Shown here: positions 34,929 to 46,524 of the stretch, one piece after another
How the letters are laid out: each line of letters opens with the position of its first letter
Numbering within the stretch: position 1 is the first letter of the stretch
Source: CAIKMD01 sp963729935
GTDB taxonomy: Bacteria; Pseudomonadota; Alphaproteobacteria; ATCC43930; CGMCC-115725
NCBI GenBank assembly: GCA_963729935.1
Contig: CAVSPW010000002.1
Location: 806,001 to 870,000, forward strand
DNA: 64,000 nt
Direction of reading: 5' to 3'
Notes under the pieces: generated by a model
What the model saw: the letters and a program-made list of their open reading frames with translations, nothing else
The model's database searches: none
What the model was told of the DNA's origin: nothing
Position numbers and translations under genes: made by a program

Positions 34929-34958
34929 GCGCCGTCGCGCAAGCGGCGCTCGTTTTTT
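34929..34958 (+). terminator. Rho-independent terminator after M24 paralogue 1
   Basis: GCGCCG (34929-34934) pairs with CGGCGC (34944-34949), followed within 3 nt by T6 (34953-34958). It separates the first half of the catabolic locus from the second half, which has its own FNR-type box. Confidence 0.7.
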
Positions 34959-35129
34959 CGCATCCGGACGCCGTCGGCTCAGGCGGCGGCGGAAAAGGCC
35001 TACTTTGCGCCTTCGCGCGCCGTCGCTTCACGGGCCCCACAAAAGTTTCACGCGAAGCCGAGGCCAACCGATGAAGGAAATCGGGCGATCATCGGACGAA
35101 CAAATTTCGAGCCGATCGGCCCACGACAT

Positions 35130-35143
35130 TTGACCTATGTCAA
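35130..35143. promoter_or_regulatory. FNR/FixK-type box
   Basis: TTGAC-CTAT-GTCAA, perfect palindrome. Predicted start near 35178, 70-nt leader for the transporter at 35248. The rest of 34959-35247 shows no gene. Confidence 0.65.
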
Positions 35144-35247
35144 GACGAGTGCGGCGCGGCGGTGCAAATCTTCCGTCACATTTTAACTCCGGCAGATCGA
35201 ATTCAACGTCAGATCCGCCGCGCGCATCTCACAGTCTGGAGGAAACC

Positions 35248-36657
35248 ATGCCCGCACCCAATGCAACTGCTAGCGCAGTGAGTACCATCGACGTCCCAAA
35301 ATTGATCGCCGAGCATAAATTCGGCGCCTATCAATTCTGGATCATTGTGATCTGCGGCATCGCGATGTTCTCAAGCGGCTTCAACACGCTTGCGCTGGGC
35401 TACCTCGCGCCGGCGGTCACGGCCGGCCTCAATTTGCAGCCGGGCGGTCTCACTATCGTGTTCGTGGCGATGGGCGTCGGCGCGGTGCTGTCTGGATTTG
35501 TCTGGGGTCCGATCGCCGACAAAATCGGCCGCAAGGTAACGATCGTCATCGCCCAGCTTTGCGCTGTTCCGTTTATTTACATGATCAGCCGCGTGACGAA
35601 CGTGACCGAGCTCACCTGGTATCAGTTTTTCGCCAATTTCTGCCTCATGGGCGTCGTGCCGAATGCGATGGCTCTTGCCGGCGAATTCATGCCCAAGCAC
35701 TTGAAGGTCACGCTAACCGTGCTGGTGTGGACGGGCTTCACCCTCGGCACGATCGCTGTCAGTCCTTTTGCAGCCTACCTTATCGATCTCTACGGCTGGC
35801 GGTCGGTGTTCCTGTTTAATTCGCTGATGCCGTTGATCCTCGCCTTGATCGTCATTGTGTTCATGCAGGAATCGCTGAACCAGCTGGTTCGACGTGGCAC
35901 GACAGCCGCCAATCAGCGCATTGCCAAAGCGATGAAGCGTCTTTATCCGCGTGACGAAATCCCAGCGAATGTTTCGTTCATCAGCTCCGAAAAGAAACGC
36001 CAGGGTTTCCCTGTCAGGCTACTGTTCACGGAAGGCCGTGCGAAGTTCACGATTTTCGTCTGGATCATGGGCTTTGCGAATTTGACCACGCTGTTTTTCA
36101 TGAACAGCTGGCTCACGACGACGTTGCACAATGCCGGTCTCGTACTTGAGACGGCGATCCTGGTCGCGACCGTCGTTCATATCGGCGGAACGCTCGGCGG
36201 CATCGCGATTTCCGACGTGTTCGACCGGACCGGTCGGGGACGCTTCTATGCGCTCGCCTGTTCCTATCTCCTTGCCTGCGTTTTCACGGCAAGCATCGGC
36301 CCGGCCGGGAGCTCGGTCTTGTGGACGACGGTGACCGTGTTCATGGCCGGCTTCTTCGTCTACGGCACGCAGAATGCGTTTCAGGCAATCATTTCCGTAG
36401 TCTATCCGACGGAAATGCGCTCGACCGGCACGAGCTGGGCGATGGCGGTCAGCCAGAGCGCTGGGCTCTTGGGCCCCTTGCTCGGCGGCATCATGCTCGG
36501 GCTGCATTGGGCCCCGTCAAGCCTCTTCTATTTGATCGCACTGCCGCCGGTTTTTGCTGCCCTCTCGGCAATCATCGTCGGTATCGGCCATACCGAGCCG
36601 AAGGGCGCGTTGGAAGAAGAGGAGCCCGTGGGCCCTCACGCCGCGGCTCATCGCTAA
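35248..36657 (+). CDS. MFS transporter, AAHS type, second copy
   Basis: 469 residues. Start 35248 follows GGAGGA; upstream in-frame codons lack a ribosome site. Motif A is GPIADKIGRKVTI; the blocks MALAGEFMPKHLKVTLTVLVWTGF and YPTEMRSTGTSWAMAVSQSAGLLGPLLGG parallel the copy at 32259, so the two are paralogues. It ends with an acidic cytoplasmic tail (EPKGALEEEEPVGP). Likely an importer for a related substrate of the second M24 gene. Confidence 0.83.
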   Translation: MPAPNATASAVSTIDVPKLIAEHKFGAYQFWIIVICGIAMFSSGFNTLALGYLAPAVTAGLNLQPGGLTIVFVAMGVGAVLSGFVWGPIADKIGRKVTIVIAQLCAVPFIYMISRVTNVTELTWYQFFANFCLMGVVPNAMALAGEFMPKHLKVTLTVLVWTGFTLGTIAVSPFAAYLIDLYGWRSVFLFNSLMPLILALIVIVFMQESLNQLVRRGTTAANQRIAKAMKRLYPRDEIPANVSFISSEKKRQGFPVRLLFTEGRAKFTIFVWIMGFANLTTLFFMNSWLTTTLHNAGLVLETAILVATVVHIGGTLGGIAISDVFDRTGRGRFYALACSYLLACVFTASIGPAGSSVLWTTVTVFMAGFFVYGTQNAFQAIISVVYPTEMRSTGTSWAMAVSQSAGLLGPLLGGIMLGLHWAPSSLFYLIALPPVFAALSAIIVGIGHTEPKGALEEEEPVGPHAAAHR

Positions 36658-36753
36658 ACATTGTCGAGCGGCGCTCGTTGATATCACCGCCCTTAAAGAC
36701 CCCGCGGTCGATATGACGAGCGCCACTTAACCTGACATCGAGGAGAAGTCCCC

Positions 36754-37731
36754 ATGACCAATGTTCTCATCATCAACGCCCAGCCGGAGCCGATCAGCCG
36801 GGAATACCTCGAACACATGCGCGAGAAATTTCCGAAGCTCACGACCAATTTGGTAGCCAATCACACGCAGGTCGGACCCTACGTCGCCTCTGCCGACGTC
36901 ATCATCACTTTCGCGCCGATGATGTCCGATCACGTCCTGCGCGAGGGGCCGAACATCAAATGGATCCATTGCCTCACCACGGGCACGGACGGAGTGGACG
37001 ATCTCCCCTCGCTCAAGCCCGACATTCTGGTCACGAGCTCACACGGCATCCACGGCGATACGGTGTCGGAACACGCCCTCATGCTCATGCTGGCCTTGAG
37101 CCGGCATCTGCATGACCAGGTGCGGGCCCAGGACAGGCACAAATGGGCGACCGATCCGGCGCATCTCCTCCATGGAAAGCAGGTGGGCATCTTCGGAATC
37201 GGCGCGATCGGCGAGGGGCTTGCTCCACGGCTCAAAGCAATGGGCATGATCGTGCACGGCATCGATCCGGTGCGCCGCCGCGTGGCCGGTGTCGATAAAT
37301 GGCATCCTTGGGCCGATGCGGAAGCCTTGATCCCGCAGCTCGACTACGTCGTCGTCCTCATGCCGCTCACGCCCAAGACGCGCGGTGCCTTCGACGCAAA
37401 GCTCCTCGGAAAGATGAAGTCATCGGCCTATTTCATCAACGTCGCGCGCGGCGGCTTGGTCGACGAGGGCGCGCTCGTCGACGTTCTCAAGAACCAGAAG
37501 ATCGCAGGCGCCGGTCTGGACGCCTTTGTCCACGAGCCCCTGCCGGAAAGTAGTCCGCTCTGGGATCTCAAGAACGTCATCATCACGCCGCACAATGCCG
37601 GCCCGTTCGACGAGTATGCGAAATACGTGTTTCCCATCCTCGACGAGAACATGCGGCGTTTCCTCGCCGGCGACACGAAGAACCTGATCAACCTGGTCGA
37701 GCACCAAACGCATCACACCGCACAAGCGTGA
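36754..37731 (+). CDS. D-isomer-specific 2-hydroxyacid dehydrogenase
   Basis: 325 residues, start after GAGGAG. NAD domain GKQVGIFGIGAIGEGLAPRLKAMGM; catalytic set Arg232 (NVARGGLVDE), Glu261 (FVHEPLP) and His280 (TPHNAG). SHGIHGDTVSEHALMLML replaces the usual SG..VAEH helix entry but keeps the fold. It would interconvert a D-2-hydroxy acid and its 2-oxo acid. It precedes M24 paralogue 2 by 12 bp, so both are in one transcript. Confidence 0.87.
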   Translation: MTNVLIINAQPEPISREYLEHMREKFPKLTTNLVANHTQVGPYVASADVIITFAPMMSDHVLREGPNIKWIHCLTTGTDGVDDLPSLKPDILVTSSHGIHGDTVSEHALMLMLALSRHLHDQVRAQDRHKWATDPAHLLHGKQVGIFGIGAIGEGLAPRLKAMGMIVHGIDPVRRRVAGVDKWHPWADAEALIPQLDYVVVLMPLTPKTRGAFDAKLLGKMKSSAYFINVARGGLVDEGALVDVLKNQKIAGAGLDAFVHEPLPESSPLWDLKNVIITPHNAGPFDEYAKYVFPILDENMRRFLAGDTKNLINLVEHQTHHTAQA

Positions 37732-37743
37732 AAGGAACCCATC

Positions 37744-38940
37744 ATGAGTGAGCAATCGCAACGCATCAACACGCCGATATCGACTGGCGAGCTCGAACGC
37801 CGATGGAAGGCGGTGCGCGCGGCCATGGCCGAGCGCAAGATCGATGTCCTGCTTATGCAGAACAATAACGACCATATGGGCGGCTATGTGAAGTATTTCA
37901 CCGACATTCCGGCCGGCAATGGCTACCCGCTGACCGTCATCTTCCCCAAGGATGAAGGGATGGCAACCGTCTCGCAAGGTCCGTTCGGCACAGACCGGCT
38001 GCTGCCGCCGGCGGGCGACGGCGAATGGCGCGGCGTGCGGCGCGTGCTCGGCACGCCGAGCTATGCCAGCGTCGACTACAGTCTCGATTATGACGCCGAG
38101 CTCGCGGCGAAGGCGCTCGAGCCCTATTCGGGCGCCACGATCGGACTAGTGGGGCGCGGCACACTGCCGATTTCTCTCGTCGATCACTTGCGCGGCCAAT
38201 ACACGAAGGCAAAATTCCTCAATGCGACCGACATGGTCGACCGCATCAAATGCGTCAAGAGCGCGGAAGAGATCGAACTCGCCCGGCGCACCGCCGCGGT
38301 GCAGGACGCTGCGATCGACGCCGCGATGAAGGCCGCCACCCCCGGCAAGAAGGACATCGAGATAGGCGCCGTCGCTGCGGAGGTCGTTTACGATCTCGGC
38401 GGCGAGCAAGGAATCTATCTCTGCTCATCTTATACGCCGGGACAACCCTCCGGCCACGTTCCCCGTCACTTTCAGCAGCGCGTCATGCGCGAGGGCGATA
38501 TCTACACATTGCTCGTCGAAACCAACGGTCCCGGCGGCTTCTATACCGAGATCAGCCGTACGGTCGTGCTCGGCAAAGCAAGCCAGGCGATCAAGGACGA
38601 ATTCGCCTTCGTGCTGGAGGCGCGCAACTATGCTTTGAGCCTTATGAAGCCCGGCGCATCCTGCAAGGAGATCTGGGATTCCTACAACGCCTTCATGCGA
38701 AAGCACGGCAGGCCTGAGGAACAGCGGCTCTTCTTCCACGGTCAAGGCTACGACCTGGTCGAGCGCCCCCTGGTGCGGGCGGACGAGCCGATGAAGATCG
38801 AGAAGGGCATGTATTTCGCCTGCCATCCGACCTACATGACCAAGCAGGTGTTTGCGACCTATTGCGATGATTATCTCGTCGGCGAGAACGGCGTCGAGCG
38901 TCTGCACAAATACCCGGAAAAGATTTTCGAACTCGCATAG
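37744..38940 (+). CDS. M24-fold (creatinase/prolidase-like) protein, paralogue 2, altered metal site
   Basis: 398 residues, clearly homologous over its full length to the 33720 gene (shared INTPIST, LLMQNNND, MGGYVKYF, LVERPLVR). The same substitutions appear at the metal positions: Glu259, Glu269, His332, His361, Asp375. Conservation of an unusual ligand set in two diverged copies suggests it is functional, not decay. Co-transcribed with the dehydrogenase upstream. Confidence 0.8.
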   Translation: MSEQSQRINTPISTGELERRWKAVRAAMAERKIDVLLMQNNNDHMGGYVKYFTDIPAGNGYPLTVIFPKDEGMATVSQGPFGTDRLLPPAGDGEWRGVRRVLGTPSYASVDYSLDYDAELAAKALEPYSGATIGLVGRGTLPISLVDHLRGQYTKAKFLNATDMVDRIKCVKSAEEIELARRTAAVQDAAIDAAMKAATPGKKDIEIGAVAAEVVYDLGGEQGIYLCSSYTPGQPSGHVPRHFQQRVMREGDIYTLLVETNGPGGFYTEISRTVVLGKASQAIKDEFAFVLEARNYALSLMKPGASCKEIWDSYNAFMRKHGRPEEQRLFFHGQGYDLVERPLVRADEPMKIEKGMYFACHPTYMTKQVFATYCDDYLVGENGVERLHKYPEKIFELA

Positions 38941-39067
38941 GAAAAATGTTTTGAATCGGTCATGGCGGGCGCGGAATGATGCATAAGAGCACAGTCGCTT
39001 CCGCCATGAGCCGCTGGGCACACGCAGCAACACGTCACCCATCGATGCTTGCCGGGGCGCGGGTGTT

Positions 39068-39679
39068 ATGCGGAGCCTCGTCGAAAGGACCCGTCAATTG
39101 TCGTTAAAGGATATCGGCCCGGCGGAGCATTTGGCGCCGCCTGACGAAGGGATGAAGCCGCGTCCCGGCGAACCGCAAGGCGCCCTCGATATGGCCGTTG
39201 TCGGCCCCGGTCCTGTTGCGGTCACGCTGAATGTGAATGGCGTTCCGCGTTCGGTTCTCATCGAGCCGAGAACAACCTTGGCCGAGGCGTTGCGGGGGCC
39301 GCTCGACATGACTGGAACCAAGATCGGTTGTGATCGCGGCGCCTGTGCGGCCTGCACGGTGTGGCTCGATCGTCTCCCGGTTCTCTCGTGCATGATCCTG
39401 GCGATCGATGTCGGCAACCGGGAGATCACGACCATCGAAGGGCTCGCAAGGGACGGCGACCTGCATCCCGTTCAATCCGCGTTCATTGCGTACGACGCGA
39501 TGCAATGCGGGTTTTGTACGCCTGGCATGGTCATGAGCTGCGCTGCGCTGATCGAACAGAAACCCGATCCGACTGCAGAAGACGTACAGGCAGCGATCAG
39601 CGGTCACCTCTGCCGCTGCGGTACCTACCCGCATGTTGTTGCAGCGACGCTGGCGGCAGCCAAAGCGCAAAAGGCTTGA
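39068..39679 (+). CDS. molybdenum hydroxylase small subunit, two [2Fe-2S] clusters
   Basis: 203 residues with an unusual N-terminal extension of about 50 residues before TLNVNGVPRSVLIEPRTTL. Plant-type cluster CDRGACAACTVW..LSC, then the helical cluster CGFCTPGMVMSCAALI..HLCRCGTYP. It transfers electrons between the Mo centre and FAD in xanthine dehydrogenase/aldehyde oxidoreductase family enzymes. The next subunit starts 2 bp after its stop. A later in-frame ATG at 39152 or 39191 could be the true start. Confidence 0.88.
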   Translation: MRSLVERTRQLSLKDIGPAEHLAPPDEGMKPRPGEPQGALDMAVVGPGPVAVTLNVNGVPRSVLIEPRTTLAEALRGPLDMTGTKIGCDRGACAACTVWLDRLPVLSCMILAIDVGNREITTIEGLARDGDLHPVQSAFIAYDAMQCGFCTPGMVMSCAALIEQKPDPTAEDVQAAISGHLCRCGTYPHVVAATLAAAKAQKA

Positions 39680-39681
39680 CC

Positions 39682-42027
39682 ATGGCGGCTCACGGAACGA
39701 CACGCACCGAAACCTTCCCATCCGGCATTGCCAGCGTCGGCCTCGGAACGATCGAGCGGCAAGTGCCGCTCGACGAGCCACCGCCATTGCCGCCGAATGC
39801 AGCGCTCGCAGTAATTGGCAAGTCCGTGCCGCGAGAGAACGGTCGCGCCAAGGTCACCGGCGCAACCCGCTTCACGGTGGATGTCGCTCTCCCTGGCATG
39901 CTTCATGGACGGATTCTGCGCTCACCTTTGCCCCATGCGGAGGTTCGCGGCATCGATGTCTCGGCCGCGATGCGACACCCCGGAGTCCGTGCCGTCCTGC
40001 TTGTCGCTCGGCCGCAGGATCCGGCGAGCGCCATCCTGCGCCATATCGGCGCGCCGGTGGCCGCCGTTGCAGCCGTCTCGAGGGCCATCGCCGAAGAGGC
40101 GTTGCGCCTCATCCGCGTCGACTACAAATCGCTGCCTTTTGTTGTGGATATGGATAAGGCACGTGAACCAACGGCGCCGCCGGTCCATGACAGCGCGTCG
40201 GCGCCGCTGGGCTACGCCTCGGGCTATCCCGCACCGCTTGGCCTGCCGCTGAACGGCAATGTCCGTGGACCGGCGAACACCGACCGGGGGGACGCGGCGC
40301 GAGGTTTCGCCGAGGCCGACATCATCGTCGAGGGCGAATACCGTACGCAGGTTCAGACGCATTGCTGCCTCGAGCCGCATGCGATCCTCGCCGATTGGCG
40401 GGCCGACGGACTCACCGTTCACATGTCCACGCAGTTTACCGCCGGTGTGCGGCATGAGCTTGCCGAAGCATTCGGGCTGCCGCTGAACCGCGTGCGCGTG
40501 ATCGTCGACGGCATGGGCGGTGGCTTCGGCTCCAAGTCGGCGCTCGGCAAATACGGTCATATCGCGGTCGCCCTGTCGCGTCAGGCGCAGGCACCCGTGC
40601 GCATCGTCCTCGATCGCGAAGAAGAGCAGATGGACTCCGGCAACCGGCCGGGGACCTGGCAGCGCTTACGCATCGGTGCGCGGCGCGACGGATCGTTGAC
40701 GGCGATCTCGCTCTTGAGCTACGGCACAGCCGGCACCGCCGTGGGAGCCGGCCTCGGCAACGTGGCCCAGGCGCTCTACGCCTGTCCCAACTTCGAAGCC
40801 TCCCAATATGATGTGTTCATCAACGCGGGGCCTGGTTGCGCGATGCGCGGGCCGGGCAATACGCCAGGCGCTTGGGGGCTCGAACAGGCAATCGATGAAT
40901 TAGCCGAGCGGCTTTCCATCGACCCGCTCGCGCTGCGCGACCAGATCGACCCGAGTCCTGTGCGACGCGAAGAGCGGCGGCTTGGCGCCGAGCGGATCGG
41001 CTGGCAGAGGCGGCATGCACCCGGCGCCGATCCAGGTCCGGTGAAACGTGGCATCGGCGCGGCGCAATCACTCTGGGGGGCCAATGTGCAGACCAACTCC
41101 GCTTGCGAAGTGCGCGTAATGCGTGACGGCTCGGTCGAGATCTTGTCGAGCGTGCAGGATATCGGGACCGGCATCGGGACCGTGTTGGCGCAGGTGGTCG
41201 CCGAGGTTCTCGGGCTTCCTGCTGAGACGATCGCCGTGCGCATCGGCGATACCGAGTTTCCAGCGGGGCCACCTTCTTACGGCAGCCGGACCACCGCCTC
41301 CATCACCCCGCCTGCCCGTGCCGCCGCCTGGCGCGTTCTGCAATCGCTCTTTCACGAAGCGGCGCCAGTTCTGAACGCCGCGCCTGAAGACTTGATCGCG
41401 CGCGATGGACATATTCTCGTGCGCGACGAGCCCGGCCGCGGCATGAGCTTTGCCAAGGCCGCCGCTCGGCTGCGCACGGATCGGATCAGCGCCGTGGCCT
41501 CGCGCAGCGACGATTACGGCGGGTTTCGCCGACGCATGGAGGATGCTGCTCTGGCGCGGCAGGATCTTGGCGGCGTCCAGTTTGCCGAGGTTGCCGTCGA
41601 TACCGAGACCGGCATTGTGCGCGTCGAGCGCGTGGTCGCGGTCCAAGATTGCGGCCGGCCGATGAATCCTCTGCTGATCGAAAGTCAGGTGCAGGGCGGG
41701 GTCTTGATGGGGCTCTCCTTCGCCCTGTTCGAGGATCGCATCCTCGATCAGCATACCGGCCGCATGGTGAACCCGAACCTCGAGCAATATAAGCTGGCCG
41801 GCCCACGCGAGACACCGCTGATCGATGTCGTGCTGTTGGAGAACTATCAGGGAAATAGCGCGACCGATGCCTATGGCATCGCCGAACCCTCCAATATCGC
41901 CACCGCTCCAGCAATCGCCAACGCCGTCTACAACGCGATCGGCGTTCGTCTTCGCACCCTGCCGATGACGCCAGCAGCGATCCTCGCCGCGCTCGGCAAA
42001 ATTGCGTCGAGGAGCTCACTGCCATGA
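39682..42027 (+). CDS. molybdenum hydroxylase large (molybdopterin-binding) subunit
   Basis: 781 residues. N-terminal aldehyde-oxidase fold (NGRAKVTGATRFTVDV..GMLHGRILRSPLPHA), Mo-cofactor segments GMGGGFGSK, AMRGPGNTPGAW, SVQDIGTGIGTVLAQ and the base-catalyst region YGIAEPSNIATAPAIANAVYNAIG with Glu735. Hydroxylates an aromatic, N-heterocyclic or aldehyde substrate using water oxygen. Together with PaoB-like features of the FAD subunit, a periplasmic-type aldehyde oxidoreductase relative is possible, but no Tat signal is seen here. It overlaps the next gene by 4 bp (ATGA). Confidence 0.88.
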   Translation: MAAHGTTRTETFPSGIASVGLGTIERQVPLDEPPPLPPNAALAVIGKSVPRENGRAKVTGATRFTVDVALPGMLHGRILRSPLPHAEVRGIDVSAAMRHPGVRAVLLVARPQDPASAILRHIGAPVAAVAAVSRAIAEEALRLIRVDYKSLPFVVDMDKAREPTAPPVHDSASAPLGYASGYPAPLGLPLNGNVRGPANTDRGDAARGFAEADIIVEGEYRTQVQTHCCLEPHAILADWRADGLTVHMSTQFTAGVRHELAEAFGLPLNRVRVIVDGMGGGFGSKSALGKYGHIAVALSRQAQAPVRIVLDREEEQMDSGNRPGTWQRLRIGARRDGSLTAISLLSYGTAGTAVGAGLGNVAQALYACPNFEASQYDVFINAGPGCAMRGPGNTPGAWGLEQAIDELAERLSIDPLALRDQIDPSPVRREERRLGAERIGWQRRHAPGADPGPVKRGIGAAQSLWGANVQTNSACEVRVMRDGSVEILSSVQDIGTGIGTVLAQVVAEVLGLPAETIAVRIGDTEFPAGPPSYGSRTTASITPPARAAAWRVLQSLFHEAAPVLNAAPEDLIARDGHILVRDEPGRGMSFAKAAARLRTDRISAVASRSDDYGGFRRRMEDAALARQDLGGVQFAEVAVDTETGIVRVERVVAVQDCGRPMNPLLIESQVQGGVLMGLSFALFEDRILDQHTGRMVNPNLEQYKLAGPRETPLIDVVLLENYQGNSATDAYGIAEPSNIATAPAIANAVYNAIGVRLRTLPMTPAAILAALGKIASRSSLP

Positions 42028-43046
42028 ACCGCTTCGCTTGGACGGGCGCGAGAACGATTTCAGCAGCAGCGGTGGCCGCATCGGCGACCGTCGCCGACGC
42101 GATGACGGCCTCCCCCGGCGCGCGTGGCCGCGGCGAGGCCTCAGTCGTGAAGGCTGGCGGCATCGATCTTCTCGACCTAATGAAAGAGAACTTGCTGGCG
42201 CCAGGAACGGTGGTGAGCCTGAAGGATATTCCGGGGCTCGATGCCATTGTCGAAGAGGAAGGCAGCGGTTTACGCATCGGGCCGATGGTCACGCTCGCGA
42301 CGCTCGGCGATCATCCGGTCCTGCGACGGCTCTGCCCGTCTCTCGCCGATGTGGCGCGCGGCTCGGCGAGCACCCAGATCCGCAATGTCGCGACGCTCGG
42401 AGGCAATCTGCTGCAACGCCCGCGCTGCTGGTATCTCCGAGCGGCTGAATATCGCTGTCTCAGGAAGGGCGGCGGTCATTGCTTTGCGATTTCGGGGGAG
42501 AGCCAATATCACGCGATTTTCGATAATCAGTCTTGCGCGATCGTCCACCCTTCTACAGTCGCGACGGTCCTGGTGGCGTTGGGTGCCGTGGTCAAGCTTA
42601 GGAATGCCGAGGGTGCCGTCCGCCAAGTCTTGCTTGAGGATTTCTTTGTGTCGCCGGATAGAGATATCCAGCGGGAGAACGATCTGAAGCCGCAAGAGAT
42701 CATGACTGAGATCCTCTTGCCGCCGCTACCAGCGAGTTCGCGCATGGCTCATCTGAAACAAGGCGAAAAGGATTCCTTCGACTGGCCACTCGCCGATGTA
42801 GCTGTCGTTCTCAACCTTGATCAGGACGGAAACTGCGAGCGCGCCGCGATCATCCTCGGCGCGGCGGCACCTGTGCCTTACCGCGCAAAGGCAGCGGAGG
42901 CTGTTCTGGCGGGCCGGCGCATCGACGAAAATACAGCCAGGGAAGCGGGACGCGCCGCGCTCGAGGGTGCCACGCCGTTCGCCAAGAATGCCTACAAACT
43001 GCCGTTATTCGAGACGCTTGTGTGCCGCGCGATTCTCAAGGCCTAA
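42024..43046 (+). CDS. molybdenum hydroxylase FAD-binding subunit with extra [4Fe-4S] site
   Basis: 340 residues. FAD_binding_5 motifs: VKAGGIDLLDLMKENLL and RNVATLGGNLLQRPRCWY. An insertion carries Cys135, Cys145, Cys153 and Cys171 (PRCWYLR.., YRCLRKGGGHCF, NQSCAIVHPS), resembling the four-Cys [4Fe-4S] insert of 4-hydroxybenzoyl-CoA reductase beta and PaoB. The CO_deh_flav_C domain follows (QGEKDSFDWPLADVAVVL). Most XDH-type M subunits lack this cluster, so the electron path differs. Confidence 0.85.
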   Translation: MNRFAWTGARTISAAAVAASATVADAMTASPGARGRGEASVVKAGGIDLLDLMKENLLAPGTVVSLKDIPGLDAIVEEEGSGLRIGPMVTLATLGDHPVLRRLCPSLADVARGSASTQIRNVATLGGNLLQRPRCWYLRAAEYRCLRKGGGHCFAISGESQYHAIFDNQSCAIVHPSTVATVLVALGAVVKLRNAEGAVRQVLLEDFFVSPDRDIQRENDLKPQEIMTEILLPPLPASSRMAHLKQGEKDSFDWPLADVAVVLNLDQDGNCERAAIILGAAAPVPYRAKAAEAVLAGRRIDENTAREAGRAALEGATPFAKNAYKLPLFETLVCRAILKA

Positions 43047-43266
43047 AACTAACAATGAACAACCGGTGAGTTCCGATGCACATATGCACTTGCCGGGGCA
43101 TGACATTAAAACCCCGCGCGAACGATATCCGGCGCAGCCAAGTTTAGAGGGATCTAGGAGTACGGCCCGATCGCCGTACGACCGAGCGCGCAATTCTTGG
43201 CTCTAGTAAATCGGCCGTACGACGCCCACCTTTTTCTCAGCATCAAGAAGTGAGTTCGACAAAATC

Positions 43267-43671
43267 ATGCCACCACGCGAACCTTCGAGCTGGATGTGGG
43301 CGGAAGCGGTGCGGATGCTCGACCATGCCGAGCGCCTCCAACGGCACTTTTTCGAGCCCGGCCGCAGCATGCGCCAGCTGTGCTGGGAACCGCCTGTGGA
43401 CATATTCGAGACTGAGAGCGAGCTTTTCATCGAGATCGCACTCCCCGGTGTCGATCCGCGACATATCGAGGCCACATTCGGCGAGACCGAGTTGATCGTC
43501 GTTGGCAAACGCGACCTTCCGTTGGCCACCCAGCCCGCAGTCATTCGCCGCCTTGAAATCCCTTACGGTCGATTCGAGCGGCGCATCGTCCTGCCGCCGG
43601 GCCACTACGAGCTTGCACGGCGAGAGGTCGTCGCAGGCTGCCTTCTGCTGTCCCTTCGTAAACTCCTCTGA
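43267..43671 (+). CDS. small heat-shock protein, Hsp20/alpha-crystallin family
   Basis: 134 residues: short N-terminal arm, then the alpha-crystallin domain WEPPVDIFETESELFIEIALPGVDPRHIEATFGETELIVVGKR..IRRLEIPYGRFERRIVLPP, ending right after VVAGCLLLSLRKLL, where the usual I-x-I tail is absent. Holdase chaperone. It lies 16 bp before lon, so the pair would bind and degrade unfolded proteins together. 43047-43266 upstream has no clear sigma32 or FNR site. Confidence 0.82.
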   Translation: MPPREPSSWMWAEAVRMLDHAERLQRHFFEPGRSMRQLCWEPPVDIFETESELFIEIALPGVDPRHIEATFGETELIVVGKRDLPLATQPAVIRRLEIPYGRFERRIVLPPGHYELARREVVAGCLLLSLRKLL

Positions 43672-43687
43672 TGATTGAGGGACCAGC

Positions 43688-46126
<2,439 letters not shown>

Positions 46127-46524
46127 GCGTGAAGCCCAAGGCTCGGTGTCGGCAACTAAATTCTCGTGACAATGCCGGCCGGATACATCAGGCCCTTTCG
46201 GGCGATAGATGATGCTTTCCGATGGGAACGACCGCCAGCGAGTTTGTCGAAGCCCTCGCCTGCGGCCGCAGTGTGATGACGACGGTGATTGCCATGGAGC
46301 GTGCAGGACGGCAAATGCATTTTGGTCAAGCGTGATCCGGAATAGGTCAATGTGATCCTCCAGCCTCGGCGGGAAATAGCCGGGCACGAAGCGCGGCTGG
46401 AATCCAACGGTAGGCCGCTGAAGACATCCGGCCATGATCCTTGGACCAGCCTCATCGGTGCGCGACGGTGCACTGTTGGAAACGCTTGCCGGATCAGCTG
46501 ACCGGTGGGGCAGTTACGGCATAT
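46127..46524. other. intergenic between convergent lon and OYE genes
   Basis: A minus-strand frame at about 46180-46435 (VGFQPRFVPGYFPPRLEDHIDLFRITLDQNAF) could be a gene remnant but is not recognised. No strong terminator hairpin was found. Confidence 0.3.

Noticed and set aside
43047..43266. Sigma32 promoter or ROSE-type thermometer before hsp20.
   Set aside because: CTTGCC..ACCCCGC at about 43089 only loosely fits the consensus, and no convincing thermometer fold covers the ribosome site.
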